Shown here piece after piece: positions 1 through 9,711 of a stretch of DNA of 64,000 nt; the stretch's first letter is position 1, and every line of letters begins with the position of its first letter. The notes under the pieces are model-generated. The model saw nothing but the letters and a program-made list of their open reading frames with translations. It did not search any database and was not told the origin of the DNA. Source of the stretch: Polyangia bacterium (GTDB taxonomy: Bacteria; Myxococcota_A; Polyangia; Nannocystales; Nannocystaceae); contig JAUIKS010000007.1 in NCBI GenBank assembly GCA_030430565.1, positions 186,001-250,000 on the forward strand, written 5' to 3'. A program made the translations under genes and the position numbers.

Positions 1-1633
1 CGGACAGCCGACGCACGAGCGAGAGCGCGAGCCGCAGCGTCACCCAGGTCGTCGGCGTGAGCGTCCGGGCGAGCCGCTTGGCGACGCGCGAGAGCGGGTC
101 CTGGCGCTGGCCCTGGCTCGCGTCGACATCGGCGCCGCGGTAGACGTGGGCGCGGGCGCGATCCTCGAGAAGGCCGATGAGACAGCCGCACAGCGTCTCG
201 ACGCTCGTCCACAGCCCCGGGACATCCTCGCCGTCGCCGGGCTCCTGCGAGTTGGTCGGGAACGGCAGGCGCCAGCGCGCCCAGTCGTCGCCGCGGCGCT
301 CGTTGAGGACGACGTAGCTCTGCGGCGTGAAGGCCTCGCGCCAGCTCGCGATCGGCGCGCCCGCGGGGCGATCGAGCTCGTCGTAGCAGCGGCGGATCAG
401 GCGGAACGCGTTCTCGTAGAAGCCGTACCAGACGTGCAGACCGTGCTCCTCGATCCGCGCGCCCCCGCCGTTGGAGAGCTCGCGCCCGCTCGCGCCCTTA
501 CCCCCGAGCCGCCAGCCGTTGACGTAGACGGTGATGTCGACCGGCTCGCGGCCTGGCTCGGAGAGCTCGTAGGCGGCCGTCAGCGCCGAGATGCCGCCGC
601 CGAGGATCGCCACGCGGGGGCGCGGGGTCGCCCTGTCGGTCGGCGTCGCGCGCCGCGGCGACGCGCGCCAGACCACGCGGCCGGCGTCCATGCGTACATC
701 TGCCTTGAAAGACAGGCAGGCGGCGACCGGCTGCGGGCCGACGCGGAGCCCGAGATCGCGGGCGACGGGGTGCGAGCGCAGCGAGTGCAGCGTGAAGGTC
801 AGCCTCGACGCGCGCCTGCCGAGGTGGATCGCGCGCGTCCGCGTGAGCGTGATCGGGGCCTCGACGATCGCTTGGTGGGCCGCGCGCTGCGGCGCCTCGG
901 CGTCCCGGGCCTGCTGGAGGCCGACCACGCGCGCCGGCCCGGCGGCGCCGCGCAGCAGCTCGAGCAGCGAGCGCTCCTCGCGGTCGGGCAGCAGTCGCGC
1001 GAGCGCGCGGGGGAGCTCGGTCAGCGAGCCGGCGGGCTCGAGCTGCGGGCGGCGGCGGGAGCTGTCCTCGGAGACCTCCCACAGCGTGTGCTGACCGAGT
1101 CTGGGGGCGGAGTGATCGGCGCTGGTGCGCACGCCGAAGACCTCGGTCACCAGGCGCAGCGGCGCGTCGGGCCGAGCCGGCAGCTCGAGGCGCGCGAGCT
1201 GCTTGGGCAGACCGAACAGCTCGCGGCCGGTGACCATGGTGTGCGGATCGTCGACGAAGATGTAGGGCGCGAACATCACGAGGCGCGCGCCGGCGCCGTC
1301 ACGCGCGAGCGCGGGCACCCACAGCGCGACGTCGCGGTAGCGGATCGCGCCGCGCGCTGGATCGTCGGAGACCAGCTGCTCGACGTGGGCGCCGATCAGG
1401 ATCACGTGCCGCGAGAGCGCCTCGTAGCGCAGCGCGCCGCCGGCGGGCGCGTTGAGCTGACGGTCGAGCAGCGCCTGCAGCCGCGCGCGGGAGCCTCGAA
1501 GCGCGAGCGCGTGGAAGGTGACGCCCTCGAGATGGCCGGGCGGGGGCAAGCAGGAGTCGGCTGGGTACTCGATATAGCGGCCAGCCTGGGTGTGGGGGAC
1601 GATACGCGAAACGGGGGATATCACGGCATTCAC
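1..1633 (-). CDS. Acetoacetate decarboxylase-like / FAD-dependent oxidoreductase fusion (3' end outside window)
   Basis: The minus-strand frame is open from about 1633 to the window edge, at least 544 residues. Residues about 30-190 resemble the acetoacetate decarboxylase family, with the tell-tale GRELFGLPK near residue 136 after an aromatic Pro-Tyr segment. From about residue 341 a dinucleotide-binding strand VAILGGGISALTAAYEL begins, followed by WRLGGKGASGR and an EEHGLHVWYGFYENAF segment typical of amine-oxidase/phytoene-desaturase-like flavoproteins. The two parts are in one frame with no stop between them. The start is uncertain: GTG at 1633 or 1624 is the likeliest, as no ATG in this frame precedes the conserved part. 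The substrate is unknown; a lipid, terpenoid or ketide role is only a guess. The fusion could also act as two independent enzymes. Confidence 0.7.
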   Translation of the reverse strand, partial: MNAVISPVSRIVPHTQAGRYIEYPADSCLPPPGHLEGVTFHALALRGSRARLQALLDRQLNAPAGGALRYEALSRHVILIGAHVEQLVSDDPARGAIRYRDVALWVPALARDGAGARLVMFAPYIFVDDPHTMVTGRELFGLPKQLARLELPARPDAPLRLVTEVFGVRTSADHSAPRLGQHTLWEVSEDSSRRRPQLEPAGSLTELPRALARLLPDREERSLLELLRGAAGPARVVGLQQARDAEAPQRAAHQAIVEAPITLTRTRAIHLGRRASRLTFTLHSLRSHPVARDLGLRVGPQPVAACLSFKADVRMDAGRVVWRASPRRATPTDRATPRPRVAILGGGISALTAAYELSEPGREPVDITVYVNGWRLGGKGASGRELSNGGGARIEEHGLHVWYGFYENAFRLIRRCYDELDRPAGAPIASWREAFTPQSYVVLNERRGDDWARWRLPFPTNSQEPGDGEDVPGLWTSVETLCGCLIGLLEDRARAHVYRGADVDASQGQRQDPLSRVAKRLARTLTPTTWVTLRLALSLVRRLS

Positions 1634-1739
1634 TACGTCGGACAGAGTCGCGCAGCCCAACGCCGATGCAGGTGATTTTCGTGAGCTGACACATCTCCTG
1701 GTTTCGAGTGGTTTCGAGGTGAAGCTCGATCCGACGTCG

Positions 1740-1873
1740 AGCGCGGCGCGTACCTCAACCACCAGGTCGTGTCATGTCCAAAGCCGGGCTGTGACGCCGC
1801 GGCGCCTGTGAACGTGCACATGCACCCGCCCCTCGTCCTCGCCGTGGGGGCGCGCAGCCCTCGTACTCCCGGG
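1740..1873 (+). pseudogene. Decayed copy of the metallophosphatase gene 5' region
   Basis: This stretch aligns by eye with 6343-6490, the upstream region and signal-peptide start of the phosphatase gene. Shared blocks include a version of CAACC(ACC)AGGTCGTG and a stretch of more than 20 bases covering the signal peptide core (Pro-Leu-Val-Leu-Ala-Val-Gly-Ala). The copy has lost the lipobox cysteine (GCG CGC in place of GCG TGC) and runs into a stop within about 15 codons. The similarity ends where the neighbouring convergent lipoprotein gene ends. I infer a truncated duplicate. It could instead be a shared regulatory block. Confidence 0.55.
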
Positions 1874-1874
1874 C

Positions 1875-3356
<1,482 letters not shown>

Positions 3357-3573
3357 TGTTCGAGACTATCACGCCGATCCTGTGGGGTGAAAGGCAGCTC
3401 CACCACCCGCCGTGACGATCGCTGCGGGCGTCATGTTAACGCGAGTCAGACGTCGAGTTTCCATGGATACAACTGCGCCCTTCTTCGTATTTGCGTAATC
3501 GCCCAATCGATCAAATGCGCCGGCGCTCGACGCGCGGTTGGTGTATTTGGCTGTTTCGACATACGATGCTCGC

Positions 3574-4599
3574 ATGAGGTCGGAACACTTCCTCGTCGCT
3601 ATTATCTCGGTATTTGTCAGCGTGGGGGCCGATTGCCTCGGCGGGAACGGCAGCGAGAGCGCTACGGACAACCCGACGAGCGAGACGAACTCATCCAGCA
3701 GCTCCGGCTCGGGCGGGAACAACTCCGGGACCGCGTCGACCGCGATGAACACGACCGGCCCTTGCGTCGGCGAAGCGGGCTGCGTCTGTTTTCCAAACAA
3801 CACGTGCAACGCCGGTCTTGATTGTATCGACGGGGATTGCGTCGAGCCCGTGTGCAGCCCGGGAACCGCAGGCTGCCCCTGCTACGGCAACAACACGTGC
3901 AACGCTGGGCTTGAGTGTACAGGCGGCGTCTGTCTCGACCCCGAGTGCACCGAGGGCTCCGAGAATTGTCCCTGCTACGGTAACAACACCTGCGACGCTG
4001 GGCTTGAGTGCAACGACGACGACGTATGTAAACCCTCCGTTGGCGACGGAGATGGAGATGGGGACGGAGACGGCGACGGAGACGGAGACGGAGACGGAGA
4101 CGGAGACGGAGACGGCGACGGCGACGGAGATGGCGACGGAGATGGCGACGGAGATGGCGACGGTGATGGAGACGGCGACGGTGATGGAGACCCCGCGGGC
4201 GCTGTCGAGTTCCACGGTGTATTCCTCAACAACGTCGACGCTGCGGGCGAGTGCAGCAAGTGGAACACGTTCCGCGGCGAGCTAGCGAGTCACACGTACA
4301 ACAAGATCACGTTCAAGGGCAGCGAGGACCCGGCAGGTCGAAGCTGCACCGGCGCGACCGCGAACACGATCTGCAAGAACATCTTCGAGGGGAACCCCGC
4401 CTCGGTGGCATGTGATGGCCATGTCTGGAGCACTGGCGATTGCGTCGGGGCGATGGAGCTCGATGTCGGCGGCGTCGTGTGCGGCTGCGGAGTCAATTAC
4501 ACCGTACGGCCGTGTCATGCCCTCAATCAGTGGGGGGGCATCAATACGCCTAGCTGCGACACGCCGAGTCAGACAATTGACGTTATCTGCGAGTATTGA
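3574..4599 (+). CDS. Secreted lipoprotein with Cys-rich repeats, Gly-Asp linker and a cysteine-rich C-terminal domain
   Basis: A 341-residue protein starting at ATG 3574, which places a signal peptide with lipobox VGADC directly at the N-terminus; an earlier in-frame start would add 12 residues before it. A Ser/Gly/Asn-rich stretch is followed by three repeats built on CxCYGNNTCNAGLEC and then 25 Gly-Asp units. The C-terminal 130 residues differ from the two paralogues on either side. They lack the DUF2341 pattern and hold about ten cysteines in a VCGCGVNYTVRPC context that I do not recognise. The shared N-terminal half and unrelated C-terminal half indicate domain swapping within a lipoprotein family. 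An extracellular, disulfide-rich adhesion or binding role is possible but unproven. Confidence 0.8.
   Translation: MRSEHFLVAIISVFVSVGADCLGGNGSESATDNPTSETNSSSSSGSGGNNSGTASTAMNTTGPCVGEAGCVCFPNNTCNAGLDCIDGDCVEPVCSPGTAGCPCYGNNTCNAGLECTGGVCLDPECTEGSENCPCYGNNTCDAGLECNDDDVCKPSVGDGDGDGDGDGDGDGDGDGDGDGDGDGDGDGDGDGDGDGDGDGDGDGDGDPAGAVEFHGVFLNNVDAAGECSKWNTFRGELASHTYNKITFKGSEDPAGRSCTGATANTICKNIFEGNPASVACDGHVWSTGDCVGAMELDVGGVVCGCGVNYTVRPCHALNQWGGINTPSCDTPSQTIDVICEY
4042..4191 (+). repeat. Hexanucleotide array encoding 25 Gly-Asp units
   Basis: Twenty-five in-frame copies of GGN-GAY, with frequent GGA and GAT codons that are uncommon in the surrounding genes. The array separates the Cys-rich repeats from the C-terminal domain. 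Confidence 0.95.
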
Positions 4600-4769
4600 G
4601 CATTCAGCTCGTTCGTACACAGCCTCTCGCGAATGTAGCGAGCTCGTCAGGGCGTACTCACGCCGTTTTGCTCGACGACGATACCCGCGCTGAAATTCGC
4701 CGCAGAAGATGCGCGAGGTGACCGCTCGACGCTCCTGACGTGGGGCGCCGCGGGGGCTATGATTTTGTT

Positions 4770-6278
4770 ATGCGAGCACAGCAGCTGATTATCGTCCCTT
4801 TGGTTGCGGCGCTCAGTCTCGGGGCTGACTGCGTAGGTATGGGGGGCGACGATAATCAGACCGGCAGCACGACGAACGATGGCGCTACATCCGAGACGAG
4901 CACGACCGGCGCCACGACGGGCCCTTGCGTCGGTGAGGCGCCGGGCTGCCAGTGCTACCCAAATAATACGTGTAATGGGGCGCTCGAGTGTGTCGAGGGG
5001 GTCTGCGTCGAGTCGGTGTGCGAAGACGGCACGGAAGGATGTGACTGCTACGGCAATAACACGTGCAACGCTGGCCTCGAGTGCATTGACGGGACGTGCG
5101 TCAGCCCGCTGTGCGAGCCCGGGGCCGAGGGGTGCGCGTGCTACGGCAATAACACCTGTGACGGCGAGCTCGTGTGCGTCGACGGCTTCTGCATCGATCC
5201 ACAGTGCGCGGCCGGCAGCCTCAACTGCAAGTGCAACGAAGACGCCACGTGCGACGCCGGGCTGGAGTGCACAGACGCCAACATCTGCAAGCCTTCTGAA
5301 GGCGACGGAGACGGTGATGGAGACGGAGACGGAGACGGCGACGGAGACGGCGACGGCGATGGCGACTTCGATGGCTATGCAGAGTGGGAGTGGTACCTCA
5401 ACGTCTCGGTCATGAATCCGCTTGATGAGGAACTGTATGACTACCCTGTGCTAGTCCGCTTTAACGCCGGCGGGAACGGCCCGTATCAGCCGGACTTCGA
5501 CGACATTCGCTTCGCTACAATTCAGGACCCCAGCCCGCTCCCGTTTTGGAAAGAGTGGTACATGTGGGGGCAGCACGCGAGGTTCTGGGTCCGCGTGCCC
5601 GTGATCAAGGCGTCGGGGAACACATCTTTTCGCGCCTTCATCGGGAACGACGCGGCGATGGACGGGAGCGATCCAAAGTCGACCTTCGACTTCTTCGACG
5701 GCTTTGACGGCGACACGCTCGATGAGTCGGTTTGGACCGCGACGGGCGATACCACGGTCTCGGACGGGGAGGTCCACATCCAGTCGGGCTCGCTGTACAC
5801 CTCAGCGCCGATCGCGGGCACGCAGCACGTGATGTACGAGATCACCACGAGGTCGTCTCTGCAGGCGACGAAGCGGCCGACCTTCGCGCTCGGCGACCAG
5901 CCCGTCGTAGGGTCGAGTACAGACTACTTTCGGCAGACATCGGTCAATCAGGCGCACGTCTACGAGGTCAACGCCGACGGCGCGATCGATTACAGCCAGC
6001 TTGGTCTCGCCTTTCACTGGGGTCAGACCTATATCAATTCACTCGCGTATCATGAGGGGATTTTTTACTATCGATTAAATCAGGACGACATCTGGAGTAA
6101 GGGATACGGGATCACCCTGGAGCACTTCGATCCCTACGTCATCCTCGGTCATCCCGACGGCGCCGACGCGGGGGACTCGCCAGTCGGCGCGCTCCATGTT
6201 GACTATATCCTGGCGCGGAAGTGGCGGCCGGTTGAGCCGACGACGGGCACCAGCGGGCTCTCGATGAACGGCCCCTGA
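4770..6278 (+). CDS. Secreted lipoprotein with Cys-rich repeats, Gly-Asp linker and DUF2341 domain
   Basis: A 502-residue protein. ATG 4770 gives a compact signal peptide with lipobox LGADC; an in-frame start 30 bases earlier adds only charged and glycine residues. Four cysteine-rich repeats of the CxCYGNNTCNxxLEC type come next, then 11 Gly-Asp units (5301-5366). A DUF2341 domain follows (DIRFA, LPFWKEW, FWVRVPV, FRAFIGND) with a FDFFDGFDGDTLDESVW segment and a LamG-like C-terminus. It is the closest paralogue of the 1875-3356 product in domain order. It is followed after about 120 bases by the phosphatase gene on the same strand. Likely a surface-exposed binding protein; ligand unknown. Confidence 0.85.
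   Translation: MRAQQLIIVPLVAALSLGADCVGMGGDDNQTGSTTNDGATSETSTTGATTGPCVGEAPGCQCYPNNTCNGALECVEGVCVESVCEDGTEGCDCYGNNTCNAGLECIDGTCVSPLCEPGAEGCACYGNNTCDGELVCVDGFCIDPQCAAGSLNCKCNEDATCDAGLECTDANICKPSEGDGDGDGDGDGDGDGDGDGDGDFDGYAEWEWYLNVSVMNPLDEELYDYPVLVRFNAGGNGPYQPDFDDIRFATIQDPSPLPFWKEWYMWGQHARFWVRVPVIKASGNTSFRAFIGNDAAMDGSDPKSTFDFFDGFDGDTLDESVWTATGDTTVSDGEVHIQSGSLYTSAPIAGTQHVMYEITTRSSLQATKRPTFALGDQPVVGSSTDYFRQTSVNQAHVYEVNADGAIDYSQLGLAFHWGQTYINSLAYHEGIFYYRLNQDDIWSKGYGITLEHFDPYVILGHPDGADAGDSPVGALHVDYILARKWRPVEPTTGTSGLSMNGP
5301..5366 (+). repeat. Hexanucleotide array encoding 11 Gly-Asp units
   Basis: Eleven in-frame GGN-GAY copies, the shortest of the four such arrays in the window, again between the Cys-rich repeats and the C-terminal domain. 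Confidence 0.95.
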
Positions 6279-6402
6279 ACCATCAGGCACACCGTGAGCG
6301 TGGCGTGTCGGCTCGCGCGTTCATCGGGCCGATGACGAGCGCGTCGCGTATCTTAACCAGGTCGTGGCACGCCCGGCGCCTGGCCGTGACACGCGCGGTG
6401 CT

Positions 6403-7842
6403 ATGAAGCCGCGCATGCCGACGCGCGCTCCCGTGTACATGCACCTGCCCCTCGTCCTCGCCGTGGGGGCGTGCGGCTCCAGTGATCCCGGGGAGACGAC
6501 GGCCGCGGCGACGACGGCCGCGAGCGAGTCCGAGACCGGCGCGCCGAGCTCGGCCTCGAGCGACACGGGCGAGGCGACGACGAGCGGATCGGAGACAGGG
6601 GACATGGTCGTCGCGCCAGCCGAGTGCGGCGACGACAACGTGGCCGCCGGCGCGAAGCCGGCCCTCGCGCGCTGGCCCTACGTGCAGAACGTGACCTCCG
6701 ACGCGGCGATCGTCGCCTGGGGCGTGGTCGCGCCGGAGGGGGCGACGCCCGAGAGCGCGGCGCCCAGCGAGCTGCGCTGGGGTCGCGACCCCGCCCACGA
6801 CGGCCGCGCCGACGCCTTCAGCGCGCAGGTCATCCCGGCCATGCCCGATGGGAGTGACATGCTGCTCTACGCCGCGCGCGCGACCGGTCTCGAGCCCGAC
6901 ACGGACTACTGCTACAAGGTCGTCACCGACGGCGAGGAGCTCGCGGGGGGCTTTCGCTTCCGCACCGCGCCGGCGACGGAGGACGCGGTCGTGCGCTTCG
7001 CCGCGATCGGCGACTGGGGCGCGGGCACCGAGGAGCAGGCCCGGGTGCTCGAGCAGATCGAGAGCTGGCGCGCGCAGGAGGGCCTCGACCTGCTGCTGAC
7101 GACCGGCGACAACGCCTACGGCGACGGCACCCACGTCGAGTGGCAGACCAACGTCTTCGAGCCCTACCGAGCGCTGCTCGCCGAGGTCCCGATGTACGCG
7201 GTCATCGGCAACCACGACGACAAGACCGACGACGCGCGGCCGGAGCTCGACAACCTCTTCGTCCCCGCGCAGGCGCTCAACGAGCAGGACCAGGAGCGCT
7301 ACTACTCGATCGAGTGGGGGCCGCTGCACTTCGTCGGCCTCGACACCGAGCGGGCGCTCGACGACATGCTCCCGGGCCTGCTCAACCCCGAGTTCAAGGA
7401 TCCGACGCAGCAGGACGCCTGGTTCCGCGGCGACATGGAGGCGAACACGCGCCCGTGGAAGATCGTCTCGTTCCACCAGCCGACCTTCTCCAACACCGAG
7501 GGGCGCTCGCCCGAGATGCGCATGCGCGAGGCCTTCGTGCCGATGTTCGAGGAGTTCGGCGTGCAGCTGGTGCTGCAGGGCCACAATCACCTCTACGAGC
7601 GCTATCACCCGATCCGCGAGCTCCAGCTCACGACCACCGAGGGCGGCGGCGTCGTCTACGTCACGACGGGCGGCGGCGGGAAGAGCCTCTACGACGAGGA
7701 CACCGACTCGGACCCCTGGCAGGTCACCTTCAAGGAGACGTATCACTTCGTCTACGGCGTGATCGAGGGCTGCACGCTGACGCTCAGCGCGGTCGATCTC
7801 AACGGCGAGATCTTCGACGAGTCGGTGATCGTCCGCTGCTAG
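6403..7842 (+). CDS. Purple-acid-phosphatase-like metallophosphoesterase lipoprotein
   Basis: A 479-residue protein. From ATG 6403 (or 6415) the signal peptide carries lipobox AVGAC, followed by a Thr/Ser/Glu-rich spacer. Residues about 85-195 form a fibronectin-III-like domain that opens with a WPYVQN motif, as in purple acid phosphatases. The calcineurin-like metallophosphatase core carries the expected metal ligands: GDWG (about 202), GDNAYGDG (about 233), GNHDD (about 269), a His in SFHQPTF and GHNHLYER (about 393). It should hydrolyse phosphate esters outside the cytoplasmic membrane, probably scavenging phosphate; the true substrate is unknown. A decayed copy of its 5' end lies at 1740-1873. 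Confidence 0.88.
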   Translation: MKPRMPTRAPVYMHLPLVLAVGACGSSDPGETTAAATTAASESETGAPSSASSDTGEATTSGSETGDMVVAPAECGDDNVAAGAKPALARWPYVQNVTSDAAIVAWGVVAPEGATPESAAPSELRWGRDPAHDGRADAFSAQVIPAMPDGSDMLLYAARATGLEPDTDYCYKVVTDGEELAGGFRFRTAPATEDAVVRFAAIGDWGAGTEEQARVLEQIESWRAQEGLDLLLTTGDNAYGDGTHVEWQTNVFEPYRALLAEVPMYAVIGNHDDKTDDARPELDNLFVPAQALNEQDQERYYSIEWGPLHFVGLDTERALDDMLPGLLNPEFKDPTQQDAWFRGDMEANTRPWKIVSFHQPTFSNTEGRSPEMRMREAFVPMFEEFGVQLVLQGHNHLYERYHPIRELQLTTTEGGGVVYVTTGGGGKSLYDEDTDSDPWQVTFKETYHFVYGVIEGCTLTLSAVDLNGEIFDESVIVRC

Positions 7843-7898
7843 ATTTTCTGGCTCTTGAGACATTAAGGCGCGCTACGCTCAGCTCCGCGAGGAGAGAC

Positions 7899-8134
7899 GT
7901 GGGCGAGCCACCGAGTCCAGTCAGCGACGTGACCGCGATCCGGATCCGCGTCCGCGGGCGCGACCGACCCAGAGCGTCCGCGTGCGGCTGCGCGCGCTCA
8001 GCTTCGATGAGCGGACGACCTCGTGCCGCCTCGTCGTCGAGGCCGACTCCGAGACAAACGCGGGCTGGAACCGCGAGCACGCCATTAAGTTCATCGCGCC
8101 CGCGGTTGATCGCTTCGGCGCGGACGTCGAGTGA
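7899..8134 (+). pseudogene. Small gene with an apparent frameshift
   Basis: GAGGAG lies four bases before GTG 7899, and the frame begins with a plausible peptide (Gly-Glu-Pro-Pro-Ser-Pro-Val-Ser-Asp-Val-Thr, then an Ile-Arg-Ile-Arg-Val-Arg strand). After about 25 codons it turns into Arg/Ser-rich nonsense. A second frame, open across 7982-8134, then reads naturally (VRLRALSFDERTTSC, then LVVEADSETNAGWNREHAIK) and ends in a stop at 8132-8134. One base change near 7965-7980 would join the two into a protein of about 78 residues. This is a short broken gene or a sequencing error. No family is recognised. Confidence 0.35.
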
Positions 8135-8150
8135 GGCGCGGGTAGGCCGG

Positions 8151-9101
8151 TCAGCCGCGTGCGCGCAGGAGCTCGGCGAAGGCCTCCGCGAGCGGCGTCG
8201 CTACGCGCTCGATCGCGGCGGACGTCGGGCGCATGGCCTGGTTCCAGCGCCAGCGCTCGACCAGCAGGTCGCGACGGACCTCCGTACACAGCAGCCGCCC
8301 CGGATAGCGGCGTGACCACTCATAGGCGCTGGTGACCGGGTGCAGGCAGTAGGTGCCGTTGGCGACGGCCGTCAGCCCGCGCGCCGCGTAGCGCCGGATC
8401 AGCGCCTCGGCGAGCCCCGGCGGCGCGAGCTCGGTCCCGGGCCGCGCGTCCTCGGCCGGCGCGCGCGTCAGCAGGTCGAGCTCGGCGCGCAGCGGCCAGG
8501 TCTCGACGCGGGCGGGCTCGTGCGCCCAGCGCAGCTTCTCGACGATCTTGTGGTCGACGCGGTCGATGCCCAGCGAGCGCGGCCCGTAGGTGTGGGCGAC
8601 CAGCGCGTAGCCGCCGGCGCCGCAGACGAGCTCGTAGGCGCGCGCGACCAGCTCCGTGTAGCGCCGGTGCAGCGCGCCGAGCAGCGCGTGGTCCTCGGGC
8701 GCGCGGACGTAGCTCGGGATCGCGGCGGTCAGCTGCCCCGCCGCGAGCTCGCCTCCACCTGAACCAAGGGTCCTGTTCACGTCGACGAAGGTCCGCGGGA
8801 TCCGGCAGCGGATCACGAGCGCCGAGCGCTGGGGGTCGCGCGCGACGAGCTCGCGCGCGACCGCGAGTCCGTACTCCCACGAGCCGACGTCGGTGTTGAC
8901 GAAGAAGAACTCGTGGAGGTCCTCGGGCAGCGCGCTGACGAGCCGCGCGCGCAGCGAGTCGTAGTCAGCGCGCTCGGTCGCGCCGTGCGGCGCCTCGACC
9001 AAGAGCGAGGGCGTCGCGGCGTCGGGCGCAGCTGGTCCCTTGACCAGCTGGACGTCGGCGACGCCGGGCAGCGCGCCGAGCGGGGGGAGCGACGGGGGCA
9101 T
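8151..9101 (-). CDS. N-formylglutamate amidohydrolase-like protein
   Basis: A 316-residue protein. The N-terminal VEAPHGATERADY resembles the metal-binding PHxG...D segment of the N-formylglutamate amidohydrolase family. It is followed by a DVGSWEYG segment, a PRTFVDVNR motif (family members have a conserved Asp-x-Asn-Arg) and a later LVAHTYGPRS histidine. Members of this fold are zinc-dependent amidases, used in histidine catabolism or on other N-formyl substrates. No histidine-degradation genes are nearby, so the substrate is open. It is transcribed towards the end of the preceding region and away from the small lipoprotein gene at 9186. Confidence 0.65.
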   Translation of the reverse strand: MPPSLPPLGALPGVADVQLVKGPAAPDAATPSLLVEAPHGATERADYDSLRARLVSALPEDLHEFFFVNTDVGSWEYGLAVARELVARDPQRSALVIRCRIPRTFVDVNRTLGSGGGELAAGQLTAAIPSYVRAPEDHALLGALHRRYTELVARAYELVCGAGGYALVAHTYGPRSLGIDRVDHKIVEKLRWAHEPARVETWPLRAELDLLTRAPAEDARPGTELAPPGLAEALIRRYAARGLTAVANGTYCLHPVTSAYEWSRRYPGRLLCTEVRRDLLVERWRWNQAMRPTSAAIERVATPLAEAFAELLRARG

Positions 9102-9185
9102 GGGCGCAGTTGTACAGCAGCCGACGCGCGCGGGTGAAGCTCGGACGACGCGCCCCGGTCGCTTCGCTACACTCGCTCACACCTC

Positions 9186-9701
9186 GTGGCCGCTCACTCG
9201 CACCGAGGCCCCGCGGGCGCGCGCGCTGGGCTCTTCCTCATGTTCGCGCTCGCCTGCTCGCCAGCGCTCGCGCCGGAGCCCGCGCGCTCCGCCGAGCCCG
9301 CGCTGGTCGTCGAGCCCGCGTCGAAGAACGACCTACCCAGCGCCGCGGCGCCAGCCCCCGAGCGCGCGCGGGACGAGGCGGAGGAGGACGTCGACGGCCT
9401 CGAGCTCTACCTCGGGCCCGACGAGCTCCCCCGCTACGAGCTCTTCGCGGTGCTCGCCGGGGCTGACGGCGGCGGAGCGCGAGCTCATCGCGGCGCTCGA
9501 CGAGTCGCGCGAGCGGCCGCCGAGGAGCCGCTGATCGACATCGCCGAGGACGAGCAGGGTCGGCGCGCGCTCGAGCTGCAGCTCGACCGCTCGCACGACC
9601 CGGCGTACTTTGAGCGCGCGATGAGTACGCTGCGTGAGACCTTCGGCGCCGAGCTGCGCGCGGACTGCATTCCGCGACGCTGGCTTCGCTACGCGGAGTA
9701 G
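9186..9701 (+). CDS. Small predicted lipoprotein, possibly carrying two compensating frameshifts
   Basis: A 171-residue frame from GTG 9186 with a signal peptide and lipobox FALAC. The N-terminal and C-terminal thirds read naturally: an Asp/Glu-rich ELYLGPDELPRYELF segment, and a C-terminus with SHDPAYFERAMSTLRETF. Between about 9462 and 9525 this frame gives Gly/Ala/Arg-rich noise, while another frame reads LTAAERELIAALDESRERP. An insertion and a deletion about 60 bases apart would explain this. No family is recognised. The gene lies just upstream of, and on the same strand as, the MFS transporter gene. Confidence 0.5.
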   Translation: MAAHSHRGPAGARAGLFLMFALACSPALAPEPARSAEPALVVEPASKNDLPSAAAPAPERARDEAEEDVDGLELYLGPDELPRYELFAVLAGADGGGARAHRGARRVARAAAEEPLIDIAEDEQGRRALELQLDRSHDPAYFERAMSTLRETFGAELRADCIPRRWLRYAE

Positions 9702-9711
9702 CGAACGGCCC

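Noticed and set aside
146..1675. Long plus-strand open frame opposite the ADC/FAD fusion
   Set aside because: Composition is Arg/Ala/Gly/Asp-rich without motifs, typical of antisense reading in GC-rich coding DNA. The minus strand encodes recognisable domains here.
3975..4268. Ser-Pro repeat protein on the minus strand
   Set aside because: It is the antisense reading of the Gly-Asp hexamer array; the same happens at the other three arrays.
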